From contig JASSUG010000001.1 of NCBI GenBank assembly GCA_031963465.1, forward strand, positions 372,001 to 436,000: DNA of 64,000 nt, written 5' to 3'. Below, in pieces: positions 1 through 8,433 of this stretch. A program made the translations under genes and the position numbers. Origin of the DNA: Mycoavidus cysteinexigens_B (GTDB taxonomy: Bacteria > Pseudomonadota > Gammaproteobacteria > Burkholderiales > Burkholderiaceae). The stretch's first letter is position 1, and the number at the start of each line of letters is the position of its first letter. The notes beneath the pieces are model-generated. The model worked only from the letters and a program-made list of their open reading frames with translations. It searched no databases and was not told where the DNA came from.

Positions 1-7
1 ACGCTTC

Positions 8-619
8 ATGCCTGAAGCCATATTCGCGCTCTGTCTAGTCTTGTCTTCGGGAGTATTTGGCCAATCTGCCTATGCTGTGCGCCCAGATAGTGAGCAACCC
101 GTTTATGTGCAAGCAGATCGTTGGACTTATGATGATTTAAAACAAGTGAATGTCCTGACCGGGCGCGTGATCATCACTAAGGGCAAACTGACGATCAAAG
201 GCGATCGAGTCATCGTAAAACAAGATGCACAGGGCTATCAATCGATGACCAGTTATGCCGAAGGTCGAGAAAACCTGGCTTATTTTCGGCAGGAACTGAA
301 TGGCGCTCAAGGCTATATTGAGGGCTATGGCAAACAAATCGATTACAATAGTCAAAACGAGGTCACGACTTTAACGCACCGCGCCATGGTGCGGCGGCGA
401 CTGCTCCCTAGTGAACAAGTGCTAGATGAGGTGAGCGGCAGTGTCATCAGTTATGACGGACAGAAAGAACGTTATTGGGCCAGCGCGGGCCACGCGACTG
501 CTCGTGTGCGGGCAATGTTGTCTCCTCACTACGCCGCGGGTCATAAGGCCTTGTCGCCCGCGGGCTCCAATCTATCATTAGGTACTTCAAGCCCCCTCGA
601 AAGGAAGATCTCGCAGTGA
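8..619 (+). CDS. lptA: LptA, periplasmic LPS transport protein
   Basis: LptA bridges the periplasm and carries lipopolysaccharide from the LptBFGC inner-membrane machine to LptD/E. The first 22 or so residues look like a signal peptide ending near AYA. The following beta-rich region contains the family phrases TYDDLKQVNVLTGRVIITKG and GYIEGYGKQIDYNSQ, typical of the LptA/OstA jellyroll. The tail after about residue 165 is Ser/Pro rich. The reading frame is open to the left window edge, so the true start could lie just outside. The stop overlaps the GTG start of lptB, which implies translational coupling. The family is clear from sequence and context. Confidence 0.88.
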   Translation: MPEAIFALCLVLSSGVFGQSAYAVRPDSEQPVYVQADRWTYDDLKQVNVLTGRVIITKGKLTIKGDRVIVKQDAQGYQSMTSYAEGRENLAYFRQELNGAQGYIEGYGKQIDYNSQNEVTTLTHRAMVRRRLLPSEQVLDEVSGSVISYDGQKERYWASAGHATARVRAMLSPHYAAGHKALSPAGSNLSLGTSSPLERKISQ

Positions 620-1398
620 ACGTCAGCGCTTTTTCTAGCCGCTACCCAGTCGGTAGAGACAGTATTCTCGCCGCCCGCAATTTGCAAAAACGTTATGGTA
701 AACGCACCGTCGTCAAGGATGTCTCGCTGGAAGTAAAAAGCGGCGAAGTGGTGGGGCTGCTAGGCCCCAATGGTGCGGGCAAAACCACCTCTTTTTATAT
801 GATTGTTGGGTTGGTGCCGCTTGATCGCGGTGAAATTACCCTGAATGGCAAGCTGATTAGCTTATTGCCGATTCATCAGCGAGCGCGGCTTGGACTGTCT
901 TATTTGCCACAAGAAGCGTCGGTTTTTCGTAAGTTATCGGTCGAGCAAAACATTCGTGCGGTGCTTGAGTTGCAGCTTGGTGAGGATGGCAGGCGCTTAC
1001 CAGACGATATTATCAGCGAGCGCACCCAGGCTTTGATGGAGGAGTTGCAGATTACGCACTTAAGCGATAATCCAGCCCTATCGCTTTCTGGCGGTGAGCG
1101 ACGCCGCGTGGAAATTGCGCGGGCGTTAGCGACCAATCCGGGCTTTATTTTATTGGACGAGCCTTTTGCGGGTGTCGATCCAATTGCTGTTTTGGAAATT
1201 CAGAAAATTGTGCGTTTCCTAAAACAGCGCGAGATTGGTGTCTTGATTACCGACCATAATGTGCGTGAAACCCTGGGTATTTGTGACCATGCTTATATCA
1301 TTAGCGATGGCAGTGTATTAGCGGCGGGTCTACCTGAAGAAATTATCGAAAACGAATCCGTGCGGCGCGTCTATTTGGGCGAACATTTTCGTATGTAA
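616..1398 (+). CDS. lptB: LptB, LPS export ABC ATPase
   Basis: Cytoplasmic ATPase of the LptB2FGC transporter that powers LPS extraction from the inner membrane. Walker A GPNGAGKT lies at about residues 50-57, the ABC signature LSGGERRR around 157-164, Walker B FILLDEPFAGVDP follows, and the H-loop is in ITDHNVRE. The length of 260 aa includes an N-terminal extension of roughly 15 residues relative to E. coli LptB. It starts with GTG inside the lptA stop codon. In Burkholderia the next gene is rpoN; here only a 151-bp gap and then hpf follow, so the sigma-54 gene is missing from its usual place. Confidence 0.95.
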   Translation: MNVSAFSSRYPVGRDSILAARNLQKRYGKRTVVKDVSLEVKSGEVVGLLGPNGAGKTTSFYMIVGLVPLDRGEITLNGKLISLLPIHQRARLGLSYLPQEASVFRKLSVEQNIRAVLELQLGEDGRRLPDDIISERTQALMEELQITHLSDNPALSLSGGERRRVEIARALATNPGFILLDEPFAGVDPIAVLEIQKIVRFLKQREIGVLITDHNVRETLGICDHAYIISDGSVLAAGLPEEIIENESVRRVYLGEHFRM

Positions 1399-1549
1399 GA
1401 AATAGACCTCTGTAACGTTTTTAAGTGAAATTTCTCATAATTTGGTGAAATTGTAATACAGTTCTTGGTTTTATCCACAATTGCTGATACGCTGGAGTTA
1501 AGTAAGCCAACAGTATTGAATTGCATTCAATTTTCAACACGGAGGTTTT

Positions 1550-1882
1550 ATGGATCTGCAAATCAGTGGACACCACCTTGACGTTACGCCTGCATTACGT
1601 GAATACGTGATCAATAAATTGGAAAAAGTGACACGTCATTTTGATCATGTGATTGATGGCGCAGTGGTGTTAGCGCTCGATAATCATAAAGAAAAAAATA
1701 AACGTCAAAAAGCAGAAATTAAACTGCGCTTAAAGGGTAAAGAGATTTTTGCTGAAACCACAGAGGTCGATCTTTATACGGCGATTGATTTGCTGATCGA
1801 TAAACTTGACCGTCAAGTGATTCGCTACAAAGGAAAGATCCAAAATCATCATCATGAAGCCATTAAACACCAAATAGAATGA
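1550..1882 (+). CDS. hpf: Ribosome hibernation promoting factor (short HPF)
   Basis: 110-aa protein of the HPF/YfiA family, which binds the 30S decoding region in stationary phase and promotes 100S dimers or ribosome inactivation. It starts with the family signature MDLQISGHHLDVTPALREYV and carries the conserved central basic segment (DNHKEKNKRQKAEIKLR). There is no C-terminal dimerisation domain, so it is the short form. A strong Shine-Dalgarno GGAGG precedes the ATG. The stop overlaps ptsN (ATGA), so hpf, ptsN, hprK and rapZ are likely one transcription unit. Confidence 0.93.
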   Translation: MDLQISGHHLDVTPALREYVINKLEKVTRHFDHVIDGAVVLALDNHKEKNKRQKAEIKLRLKGKEIFAETTEVDLYTAIDLLIDKLDRQVIRYKGKIQNHHHEAIKHQIE

Positions 1883-2355
1883 ACCGCCTTAGCAAACTAT
1901 TACCACTTGAAAATGTTGTTTTGAATTTGGCTGTAACCAGCAAGAAGCGGGTATTTGAGCAAGCCGGTTTAATTTTTGAAAATCGTCATGGGATCGCGCG
2001 TAGCGTGGTTACCGATAATTTATTTGCCCGCGAGCAGCTAGGCTCGACCGGCTTGGGCCAGGGGGTGGCTATTCCACATGGGCGTATCGAAGGGCTTAAG
2101 CACCCACTAGCCGCTTTTATTCGACTCGCTGAGCCGATTCCATTTGAAGCACCGGATGAGTTGCCGGTAGGACTTTTGATTTTTTTACTGGTGCCGGAAC
2201 AAGCGACTCAGCACCATCTTGATATTCTGTCTGAGATTGCGCAGTTGCTCTCTGATCAAAAAGCTCGTGCCAGCTTGACCCATGAGCAAGATAGAGTCGC
2301 TATTCGTCGTTTTCTGACTAAATGGACCCCTGATAGCGATCCGACTACTCTATGA
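1879..2355 (+). CDS. ptsN: PTS IIA-Ntr regulatory phosphocarrier
   Basis: EIIA-Ntr, the terminal phosphate acceptor of the nitrogen-related PTS relay. The family uses it for regulation (potassium homeostasis, stress responses) rather than sugar uptake. The phosphorylatable histidine is His67 in GVAIPHGRI. The 158-aa length is normal for the family. It overlaps hpf by 4 nt and hprK by 4 nt (ATGA at both ends). rpoN, which normally lies upstream in this locus, is absent, so the historical nitrogen/sigma-54 link cannot apply locally; any role would be through direct protein partners. Confidence 0.94.
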   Translation: MNRLSKLLPLENVVLNLAVTSKKRVFEQAGLIFENRHGIARSVVTDNLFAREQLGSTGLGQGVAIPHGRIEGLKHPLAAFIRLAEPIPFEAPDELPVGLLIFLLVPEQATQHHLDILSEIAQLLSDQKARASLTHEQDRVAIRRFLTKWTPDSDPTTL

Positions 2356-3299
2356 ACTCGTCAGACGGCATTAATGCGCAAAGTATTTTCGATGATAACG
2401 CAGCATCGCTTAAACTGAGTTGGCTCGCCGGCCATGAAGGCTGGGAACGTGGTTTCTCAAGCGAAACCGTAGCTCATGCAACGTCAAGCGCGGATTTAGT
2501 GGGCCACCTTAACTTGATTCATCCAAATAGGATTCAAGTACTAGGCGAAGCGGAGATGTTGTATTACACGCGTCAATCCGATGAAGAGCGCCAACGCCAA
2601 ATGGCTGAATTAATTGCCTTGGTGCCGCCGTTTCTGGTCGTGGCGGGGGGCATTGACGCCTCGGATGATTTGGTGCTGCGCTGCACACGCTCATCTACGC
2701 CGCTGTTTACCACGCCGATATCTGCGGCGGCGGTGATTGATAGCCTGCGACTTTATATGTCACGTATTCTGGCGCCCTCTATTACGATGCATGGCGTGTT
2801 TCTCGACATCCTAGGCATGGGGGTACTACTCACCGGTGACTCAGGCTTAGGCAAAAGCGAACTTGGGCTAGAATTAATTAGCCGCGGCCATGGTTTGGTC
2901 GCAGATGATGCGGTGGATTTTACGCGTTTGGGTTTAGATTTTATCGAGGGGCGCTGTCCTCCGCTGTTGCAAAATTTGCTTGAAGTGCGAGGCTTGGGTC
3001 TGCTCGACATCAAGACCATTTTTGGTGAAACAGCGGTGCGCCGTAAAATGAAACTAAAGCTCGCAGTCCGGCTGGTGCGCCGGCCCGATGGAGAGTTTCA
3101 GCGACTGCCGCTGGAAAAGCAGTCGATAGATGTTTTAGGGTTGCCGATTAACCAAGTGACTTTGCAAGTCGCGGCAGGCCGGAACTTGGCAGTACTGGTT
3201 GAAGCGGCTGTGCGTAATACCATTTTGCAGTTGCGCGGGATTAATACATTGCAGGATTTTATGGAGCAGCAACGGGCGGCGATGAATGAAAACCGGTAG
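2352..3299 (+). CDS. hprK: HPr kinase/phosphorylase
   Basis: Bifunctional enzyme that phosphorylates HPr on its regulatory serine and removes that phosphate again. The N-terminal half is the MurF-like domain. The kinase half begins with the P-loop GDSGLGKS near residues 161-168, followed by GLVADDAVDF and the family signature LLEVRGLGLLDIKTIFG. The length of 315 aa is typical. Proteobacteria with hprK next to ptsN usually use it in an incomplete PTS without sugar permeases, as a regulatory system. The start overlaps the ptsN stop. Confidence 0.95.
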   Translation: MNSSDGINAQSIFDDNAASLKLSWLAGHEGWERGFSSETVAHATSSADLVGHLNLIHPNRIQVLGEAEMLYYTRQSDEERQRQMAELIALVPPFLVVAGGIDASDDLVLRCTRSSTPLFTTPISAAAVIDSLRLYMSRILAPSITMHGVFLDILGMGVLLTGDSGLGKSELGLELISRGHGLVADDAVDFTRLGLDFIEGRCPPLLQNLLEVRGLGLLDIKTIFGETAVRRKMKLKLAVRLVRRPDGEFQRLPLEKQSIDVLGLPINQVTLQVAAGRNLAVLVEAAVRNTILQLRGINTLQDFMEQQRAAMNENR

Positions 3300-3312
3300 G
3301 CGGCTTTCTGCT

Positions 3313-4182
3313 ATGCGGATTATTCTGATTACGGGCATTTCCGGCTCTGGCAAGTCGGTGGCGCTCAATGCGCTGGAAGACGCGGGATATTATTGTGTGG
3401 ATAATTTACCGCCCCGTTTTCTATTGGAGTTAAGCGATTTTTTAGCTCGCGATGGCTATACGCAACTCGCGGTGGCGATCGATGCGCGTTCTGGCAGTTC
3501 TTTGGCCGAGTTGCCAGCTATCGTCGATGTCTTGCAAGGTCGCCACGAAGTCCATGTGTTGTTTTTAAATGCCAGCACACAAGCGCTGATTCAGCGTTTT
3601 TCGGAAACTCGGCGGCGTCATCCACTCTCGTTAAATTCAAGTGACCATACTGCTGGTGGACAAACTTCGTTGGCGGATGCCATAGAGTCTGAACGCGAGT
3701 TGGTTTCTGGTTTGGCTTCGTTTGGTCATCAGATTGACACCAGTAATCTGCGGGCGCATACCCTGCGCGCTTGGGTTAGGCAATTTATCGAGCATGAGCA
3801 TGTGGACATGACGCTCATGTTTGAATCTTTTGGCTTTAAACGGGGCTTGCCGCTTGATGCCGACTTTGTGTTTGACGCGCGCGCGCTACCCAATCCCTAT
3901 TATGACCAGCGCCTCCGTCTACTGACGGGCCTGGATCGGCCGGTAGCCGATTTTTTGGACGCGCTGCCTGAGGTCCAAATGTTTATTGATGACATTGAGC
4001 GTTTTCTACTGACCTGGCTACCGCGCTTTCGTGCGGATCATCGCAGTTATCTAACCGTGGCGGTGGGCTGTACCGGCGGCCAGCATCGCTCAGTCCATAT
4101 TGCGCAAGTCTTGAGCCAGCGTTTGCTGGGTGCAGCGGAGGTCTTGGTGCGACATCGAGAAATAGACGCGCTCGACGGCTAG
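3313..4182 (+). CDS. rapZ: RapZ, RNase adapter / nucleotide-binding protein
   Basis: YvcJ/RapZ P-loop protein. In enterobacteria it presents the GlmZ sRNA to RNase E and so controls GlmS and amino-sugar synthesis; in other groups its role is less certain. Walker A is GISGSGKS at residues 8-15, and GCTGGQHRSVHI with the basic C-terminus is conserved. I chose the ATG at 3313 (289 aa, MRIILITG) because it matches the family N-terminus and has GTAGGCGG upstream. An ATG at 3286 would add nine residues and overlap hprK by 14 nt. RNase E, the partner in E. coli, is encoded at 10847-13825. Confidence 0.93.
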   Translation: MRIILITGISGSGKSVALNALEDAGYYCVDNLPPRFLLELSDFLARDGYTQLAVAIDARSGSSLAELPAIVDVLQGRHEVHVLFLNASTQALIQRFSETRRRHPLSLNSSDHTAGGQTSLADAIESERELVSGLASFGHQIDTSNLRAHTLRAWVRQFIEHEHVDMTLMFESFGFKRGLPLDADFVFDARALPNPYYDQRLRLLTGLDRPVADFLDALPEVQMFIDDIERFLLTWLPRFRADHRSYLTVAVGCTGGQHRSVHIAQVLSQRLLGAAEVLVRHREIDALDG

Positions 4183-4277
4183 CTGTCGCGGTTAAGGTAT
4201 GCAGAGCGTCTGTATATGGACGGTTAAGTACCAAGCAAGCTACAATAGCCCGGTTTTTAGTTTGCGCTTGGGGCCCT

Positions 4278-4634
4278 ATGAAAAAAACTCTTACCATGGC
4301 TGCGTTGGTGCTGCTTTCCTCAGCCACAGCTAGCGCTGTTGCGACCGAAATAACTGGCAATGCAAAGGCTGGCCAAAACAAAGTGGCAATGTGTATTGGT
4401 TGTCACGGGATTGCCGGCTATCGCACGGCTTTTCCTGAAGTCTATCGGGTGCCAATACTCGGTGGACAGAATGCGAAATACATTGAAATGGCGCTGCACG
4501 GTTACAAGAATGGTGACCGTAAATATTCAACCATGTATGCGATTGCGGCTTCACTGAGTGACCAGGATATCGCTGACATTGCTGAGTATTATGCGGCGCA
4601 AAAGCGAGTGAGCCCAAACCATCCAAATCAATAA
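4278..4634 (+). CDS. Small class I c-type cytochrome
   Basis: 118-aa secreted monoheme cytochrome of the c553 type. It has a signal peptide (MKKTLTMAALVLLSSATASA), a heme-binding CIGCH near residues 38-42, and a distal Met candidate in the YSTMYAIAASLSDQDIADIAEYY region, the usual C-terminal helix of these proteins. Cytochromes of this class shuttle electrons in the periplasm to terminal oxidases. It is followed after 35 bp by a second, related cytochrome, so the pair probably form one unit. The exact redox partner cannot be read from the sequence. Confidence 0.88.
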   Translation: MKKTLTMAALVLLSSATASAVATEITGNAKAGQNKVAMCIGCHGIAGYRTAFPEVYRVPILGGQNAKYIEMALHGYKNGDRKYSTMYAIAASLSDQDIADIAEYYAAQKRVSPNHPNQ

Positions 4635-4669
4635 TTTTGGTGCCTTTTAAAGTACACGGGATAAGAACG

Positions 4670-5023
4670 ATGAAAAAGTTTTTGTTGGCGCTGGCGGCAA
4701 TCGGTGCAATGCACCTGAGCGTACGCGCGGATGCTGCCGATATTGCCAATGGCAAGTTGCTAGTAGAACGTAACAATTGCGCCGCTTGTCATGGCCTAAG
4801 CATGAATCATCCGATCACTCCTGAATACCCTAAGCTTGCCGGTCAGCATGCTGATTATGCCTATTTTGCGATGCGCTCATATCAAGTCGGCAGCAATAAT
4901 CCGCTTTTTGGGCGCAACAATCCAATTATGATTGCGCAAATGCAGGGCCTATCTCAGCGGGATTTGCACGATATTGCGGCCTATTTGCAATCGTTGCCTA
5001 GCGCTTTGATCTTGCAGAAATGA
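4670..5023 (+). CDS. Second small class I c-type cytochrome
   Basis: 117-aa monoheme cytochrome with a signal peptide (MKKFLLALAAIGAMHLSVRA), the heme site CAACH, and a C-terminal helix (LSQRDLHDIAAYLQSLP) like its upstream neighbour, to which it is clearly related. The ATG at 4670 is preferred over an in-frame TTG at 4637 because it begins the signal peptide directly. The two genes probably arose by tandem duplication and are cotranscribed. They end convergently toward hemA, which is relevant only in that hemA begins heme synthesis; no operon link exists. Confidence 0.87.
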   Translation: MKKFLLALAAIGAMHLSVRADAADIANGKLLVERNNCAACHGLSMNHPITPEYPKLAGQHADYAYFAMRSYQVGSNNPLFGRNNPIMIAQMQGLSQRDLHDIAAYLQSLPSALILQK

Positions 5024-5039
5024 CTGCGCAGATTAAGTA

Positions 5040-5081
5040 GAGTTGAAGCTAAAGCAAGCAGAGTTGAAGCTAAAGCAAGCA
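5040..5081 (+). repeat. 21-bp tandem repeat, two copies plus partial
   Basis: Two perfect copies of a 21-bp unit beginning GAGTTGAAGCTAAAGC lie at 5040-5060 and 5061-5081, followed by a diverged partial copy (GAGCTGAATCTG). The repeat sits between the second cytochrome gene and the 3' end of hemA and has no visible hairpin. It looks like a simple replication-slippage duplication. Confidence 0.85.
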
Positions 5082-5137
5082 GAGCTGAATCTGCTAGGGT
5101 ATATATGTGAGCAAGTTATCGGTGTGAGCAAGTCGTC

Positions 5138-6451
5138 TCAATGTCTATCACTCGTCTTGGTTTGCTGAATTAATTGCGTTAGCACCTCTGTAATCTGCTC
5201 GCGTTTATCGCCTTGCGCCTGGTTTAACGCTTGCATCGGGCCGTGCATGAATTTATTCGTCAGGGCTTGAGCGAGTGTGGCAAGTACGGTAGCGGGGTCG
5301 CTGCCGCGCGCCAGCATTTTTTGCGCGCGTTCGAGTTCAATGCGCTTGAAGGTATCGGCTTGGTTTTGTAGCGCGCGAATCACAGGTACGACACTACGCG
5401 CTTCTAACCATTGCATAAAATGCTGCACCCGGCTTTCAATAATCGCTTCTGCTTGGGTGACGGCAGCTTGTCGTAAGACATGGCCTTCGCGCACGATGGC
5501 GCCGAGGTCGTCAACGGTATATAAAAAGACATCCTGTAGTTGCATCACTTCAGGTTCAATGTCGCGTGGTACCGCCAGGTCAACCATAAAGATCGGCCGC
5601 CGCCGCCGCGCCCGCAACGCGCTCTCGACTGCGCCGAGGCCAATAATCGGCAGGGTGCTGGCCGTGCAAGAAACAATGATGTCAAATTCATGCAACCGAG
5701 CAGGCAGTTCTGACAGATTGATCGCTTGGCCGTTTAAGCGGTTGGCCAATTTTCTGCCGCGCTCGAGAGTGCGATTCGCGATCACCAGCGCACGCGGCTG
5801 ATGAGCGGCGAAGTGGGTGGCGCAGAGCTCGATCATTTCACCTGCGCCGATGAACAGTACACGTTGGTTGGCGATATCTTCAAAAATGCGCTGCGCAAGC
5901 CGCACGGCAGCCGCCGCCATGGAGATGGAGTGAGCACCAATTTCGGTCTGACCGCGAACTTCTTTAGCCACGGCGAAGGTGCGCTGGAATAACTGATTTA
6001 AGTAAGTGCCAAGCACCCCGGCCTCAGAGGCGGTGCGCACCGCCTCTTTTAATTGCCCAAGAATCTGGGTTTCGCCCAACACCATCGAATCCAGCCCTGA
6101 GGCAACCCTAAATGCATGGCGGACCGCCGCGGATTGCGGCAAGGTGTAAATATGAGAAGCGAGTTTGTCAGCCGGAAATTGATGATATTCTGCTAGCCAA
6201 GAAATGGCGTGCTCACGTGCCGTCTGGCCGTTTGTGACGCAGTAAATTTCGGTGCGATTGCACGTCGAGAGGAGCGTCGCTTCCAGTAGTGAGGGCGAGA
6301 CGCTATGCTTAATTTGCGCATGCTCACGCTTAAGCCACGCGGATTTCAGCAGCTGCAGTGCCGGCTTGATCTGCTCGACCGAAAAAGCCAGCCGCTCGCG
6401 CAAGGCGATAGGCGCGGTGTGATGATTAACTCCAATGGCCAGCAGTTGCAT
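5138..6451 (-). CDS. hemA: Glutamyl-tRNA reductase
   Basis: First enzyme of the C5 pathway to tetrapyrroles: it reduces Glu-tRNA to glutamate-1-semialdehyde with NADPH. The N-terminus reads MQLLAIGVNHHTAPIALRER, and the catalytic cysteine is Cys64 in LLSTCNRTE. The NADPH-binding segment VLFIGAGEMIE is near residue 200, and the C-terminal dimerisation helix is present. The length of 437 aa is normal. In Burkholderia hemA is followed by prfA and prmC; here the gene runs straight into the cytochrome region, so that gene order is broken. It is divergent from the aminopeptidase at 6580. Confidence 0.96.
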   Translation of the reverse strand: MQLLAIGVNHHTAPIALRERLAFSVEQIKPALQLLKSAWLKREHAQIKHSVSPSLLEATLLSTCNRTEIYCVTNGQTAREHAISWLAEYHQFPADKLASHIYTLPQSAAVRHAFRVASGLDSMVLGETQILGQLKEAVRTASEAGVLGTYLNQLFQRTFAVAKEVRGQTEIGAHSISMAAAAVRLAQRIFEDIANQRVLFIGAGEMIELCATHFAAHQPRALVIANRTLERGRKLANRLNGQAINLSELPARLHEFDIIVSCTASTLPIIGLGAVESALRARRRRPIFMVDLAVPRDIEPEVMQLQDVFLYTVDDLGAIVREGHVLRQAAVTQAEAIIESRVQHFMQWLEARSVVPVIRALQNQADTFKRIELERAQKMLARGSDPATVLATLAQALTNKFMHGPMQALNQAQGDKREQITEVLTQLIQQTKTSDRH

Positions 6452-6579
6452 TAGAAAGTATTTTAAAAAGAACCACGCAATTATAACTTTTTCTAACTTT
6501 TGCTTGATGTTTATGTTCTTCGTCTGCAGTATTCTTTTTATTGATTCATCGAGCGCGTGTCAAACAGGAGCTAATTTTA

Positions 6580-8409
6580 ATGAATTTAACCAAGCATGCC
6601 ACCATCCCTGTGGTTGAGCGGATTGCGCAATTGCGCGCCGGGATGCAGCGGGCAGGCCTTGATGCCTATCTGGTGCCATCGGCTGATCCGCATCTTTCGG
6701 AATATCCGCCAATGCACTGGCAAAGCCGCGCCTGGTTATCCGGTTTTACAGGCTCGGCGGGCACTTTAGTCGTGACTGCAGACTTCGCTGGTTTATGGGT
6801 GGATAGCCGTTACTGGAGCCAAGCCGATACGCAACTCGCAGGCAGTGGCATCAGATTAATGAAAATCGTCCCAGGTCAAGCGCACGCACATTTTGCTTGG
6901 CTCGCCACGCAACTGCCAGCGGGTGGCGTGGTGGGCGTCGATGGCTTGGTACTCAGCGTCTTGGCCGCGTCGACGTTGCAAAGCGCACTGAGTGCTCGCA
7001 AGATTACATTACGCACAGACCTTGATCTATTCGCTGAGATTTGGCGAGATCGTCCAGCCTTACCGGCAGCAGAGGTGTTTGAGCATCCGGCGCCGTATAT
7101 CGCCATGACGCGCGCGGCTAAACTGGCCTGCATACGGACCCAAAGCCGTGCGCAGGGAGCAGATTGGCATTGGCTATCAACCCTTGATGACATCGCCTGG
7201 ATTTTTAATCTGCGGGGGGCTGATGTGAGCTATAACCCGGTGTTTGTAGCCTATGCCCTGATCGGTCCAAGCTCTGCAACCTTATTTATTGCCCCCGGCA
7301 AAGTGCCGGCGGCACTCAAGCGCGTCCTGCTCGCCGATGGCGTGACTCTGGCCCCGTATGAGCAGGCTGCCGCAGCATTGGCGTGCCTGCCAGCGGGTGC
7401 AAAGTTACTGGCCGATCCGCGCCGGAGCAATTATCAGATGCTCAAATATGTTCCGGCTCAGGTGAGCTTGATCGAAACGATTAATCCATCCACCTTACTT
7501 AAATCTCGTAAAAGCGAAATTGAGGTGGCGCATATTCGGGCGACGATGGAGCAAGATGGTGCTGCTTTGTGTGAATTTTTTGCCTGGTTTGAGCAAGCGC
7601 TCGGTCATGAGGAGATCACCGAGCTAACCATTGACAAGCAACTGAGTGCTGCGCGTGCGCGCCGGCCGGGCTTTGTGACGCTCAGTTTTAGTACGATTGC
7701 AGGTTTTAACGCGAATGGAGCGATGCCGCATTATTGCGCGTCAACGGCGGCGCATGCCACCATCGCGGGTCAGGGGCTATTGTTGATCGATTCAGGCGGA
7801 CAGTATTGGGGAGGAACCACCGATATTACGCGTGTGGTGCCTGTGGGCATCCCGAGCGCGGCACAAAAGCACGATTTTACGCTCGTCTTAAAAGGCATGA
7901 TCGCGCTGTCTGCTGCACGTTTTCCGCGTTTTATTCGCGCGCCCATGTTAGATGCGCTGGCGCGCGCGCCGATTTGGGCGGCAGGAGTGGACTATGGACA
8001 CGGTACTGGCCATGGCGTGGGGTATTTTTTAAATGTGCATGAAGGACCGCACGCTATTTCCCATTATGCGGCCGCTGAGCCTACTACCGCCATGGAAGCC
8101 GGCATGATCACCTCAATTGAGCCGGGGATTTATCGGCCAGAGCAATGGGGCATACGGATTGAAAACCTGGTGTTAACACGCTCTGCGCCCCCTACTGAAT
8201 TTGGTGAGTTTCTTGAATTTGAAACCCTGACGTTGTGTCCGATTGACACCCGCTGCATTGAGCCAAGCCTATTAAATGCTAGCGACATAACTTGGCTTAA
8301 TGACTACCATAGAATGGTGCATGCACGGCTTGCGCCCCACGTTAGCGGGGCTGCACGAGCATGGCTAAAGGCGCGTACTTGCCCGCTTGAGTTAAACGGC
8401 AGTTCCTAA
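6580..8409 (+). CDS. M24 Xaa-Pro aminopeptidase (long form)
   Basis: Cytosolic metallopeptidase removing an N-terminal residue linked to proline. At 609 aa it is the three-domain XPNPEP1-like form: two creatinase-like N-terminal domains and a C-terminal pita-bread catalytic domain. Metal ligands are visible in order as the Asp pair in LLIDSGGQYWGGTTDITR, His in GHGTGHGVGYFLNVHEGPH, Glu in ITSIEPGIY and Glu in IRIENLV. The start at 6580 is chosen because CAGGAG lies 9 nt upstream; an in-frame TTG at 6541 would add 13 residues. The shared upstream region with hemA (6452-6579) must hold both promoters. Confidence 0.93.
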   Translation: MNLTKHATIPVVERIAQLRAGMQRAGLDAYLVPSADPHLSEYPPMHWQSRAWLSGFTGSAGTLVVTADFAGLWVDSRYWSQADTQLAGSGIRLMKIVPGQAHAHFAWLATQLPAGGVVGVDGLVLSVLAASTLQSALSARKITLRTDLDLFAEIWRDRPALPAAEVFEHPAPYIAMTRAAKLACIRTQSRAQGADWHWLSTLDDIAWIFNLRGADVSYNPVFVAYALIGPSSATLFIAPGKVPAALKRVLLADGVTLAPYEQAAAALACLPAGAKLLADPRRSNYQMLKYVPAQVSLIETINPSTLLKSRKSEIEVAHIRATMEQDGAALCEFFAWFEQALGHEEITELTIDKQLSAARARRPGFVTLSFSTIAGFNANGAMPHYCASTAAHATIAGQGLLLIDSGGQYWGGTTDITRVVPVGIPSAAQKHDFTLVLKGMIALSAARFPRFIRAPMLDALARAPIWAAGVDYGHGTGHGVGYFLNVHEGPHAISHYAAAEPTTAMEAGMITSIEPGIYRPEQWGIRIENLVLTRSAPPTEFGEFLEFETLTLCPIDTRCIEPSLLNASDITWLNDYHRMVHARLAPHVSGAARAWLKARTCPLELNGSS

Positions 8410-8433
8410 AATGGGTGCGCGCTAGGGTTGATT

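Noticed and set aside
3286..3312. Upstream start for rapZ
   Set aside because: It adds nine residues not seen in the family and overlaps hprK; the ATG at 3313 has a better-placed ribosome-binding site and gives the usual P-loop spacing.
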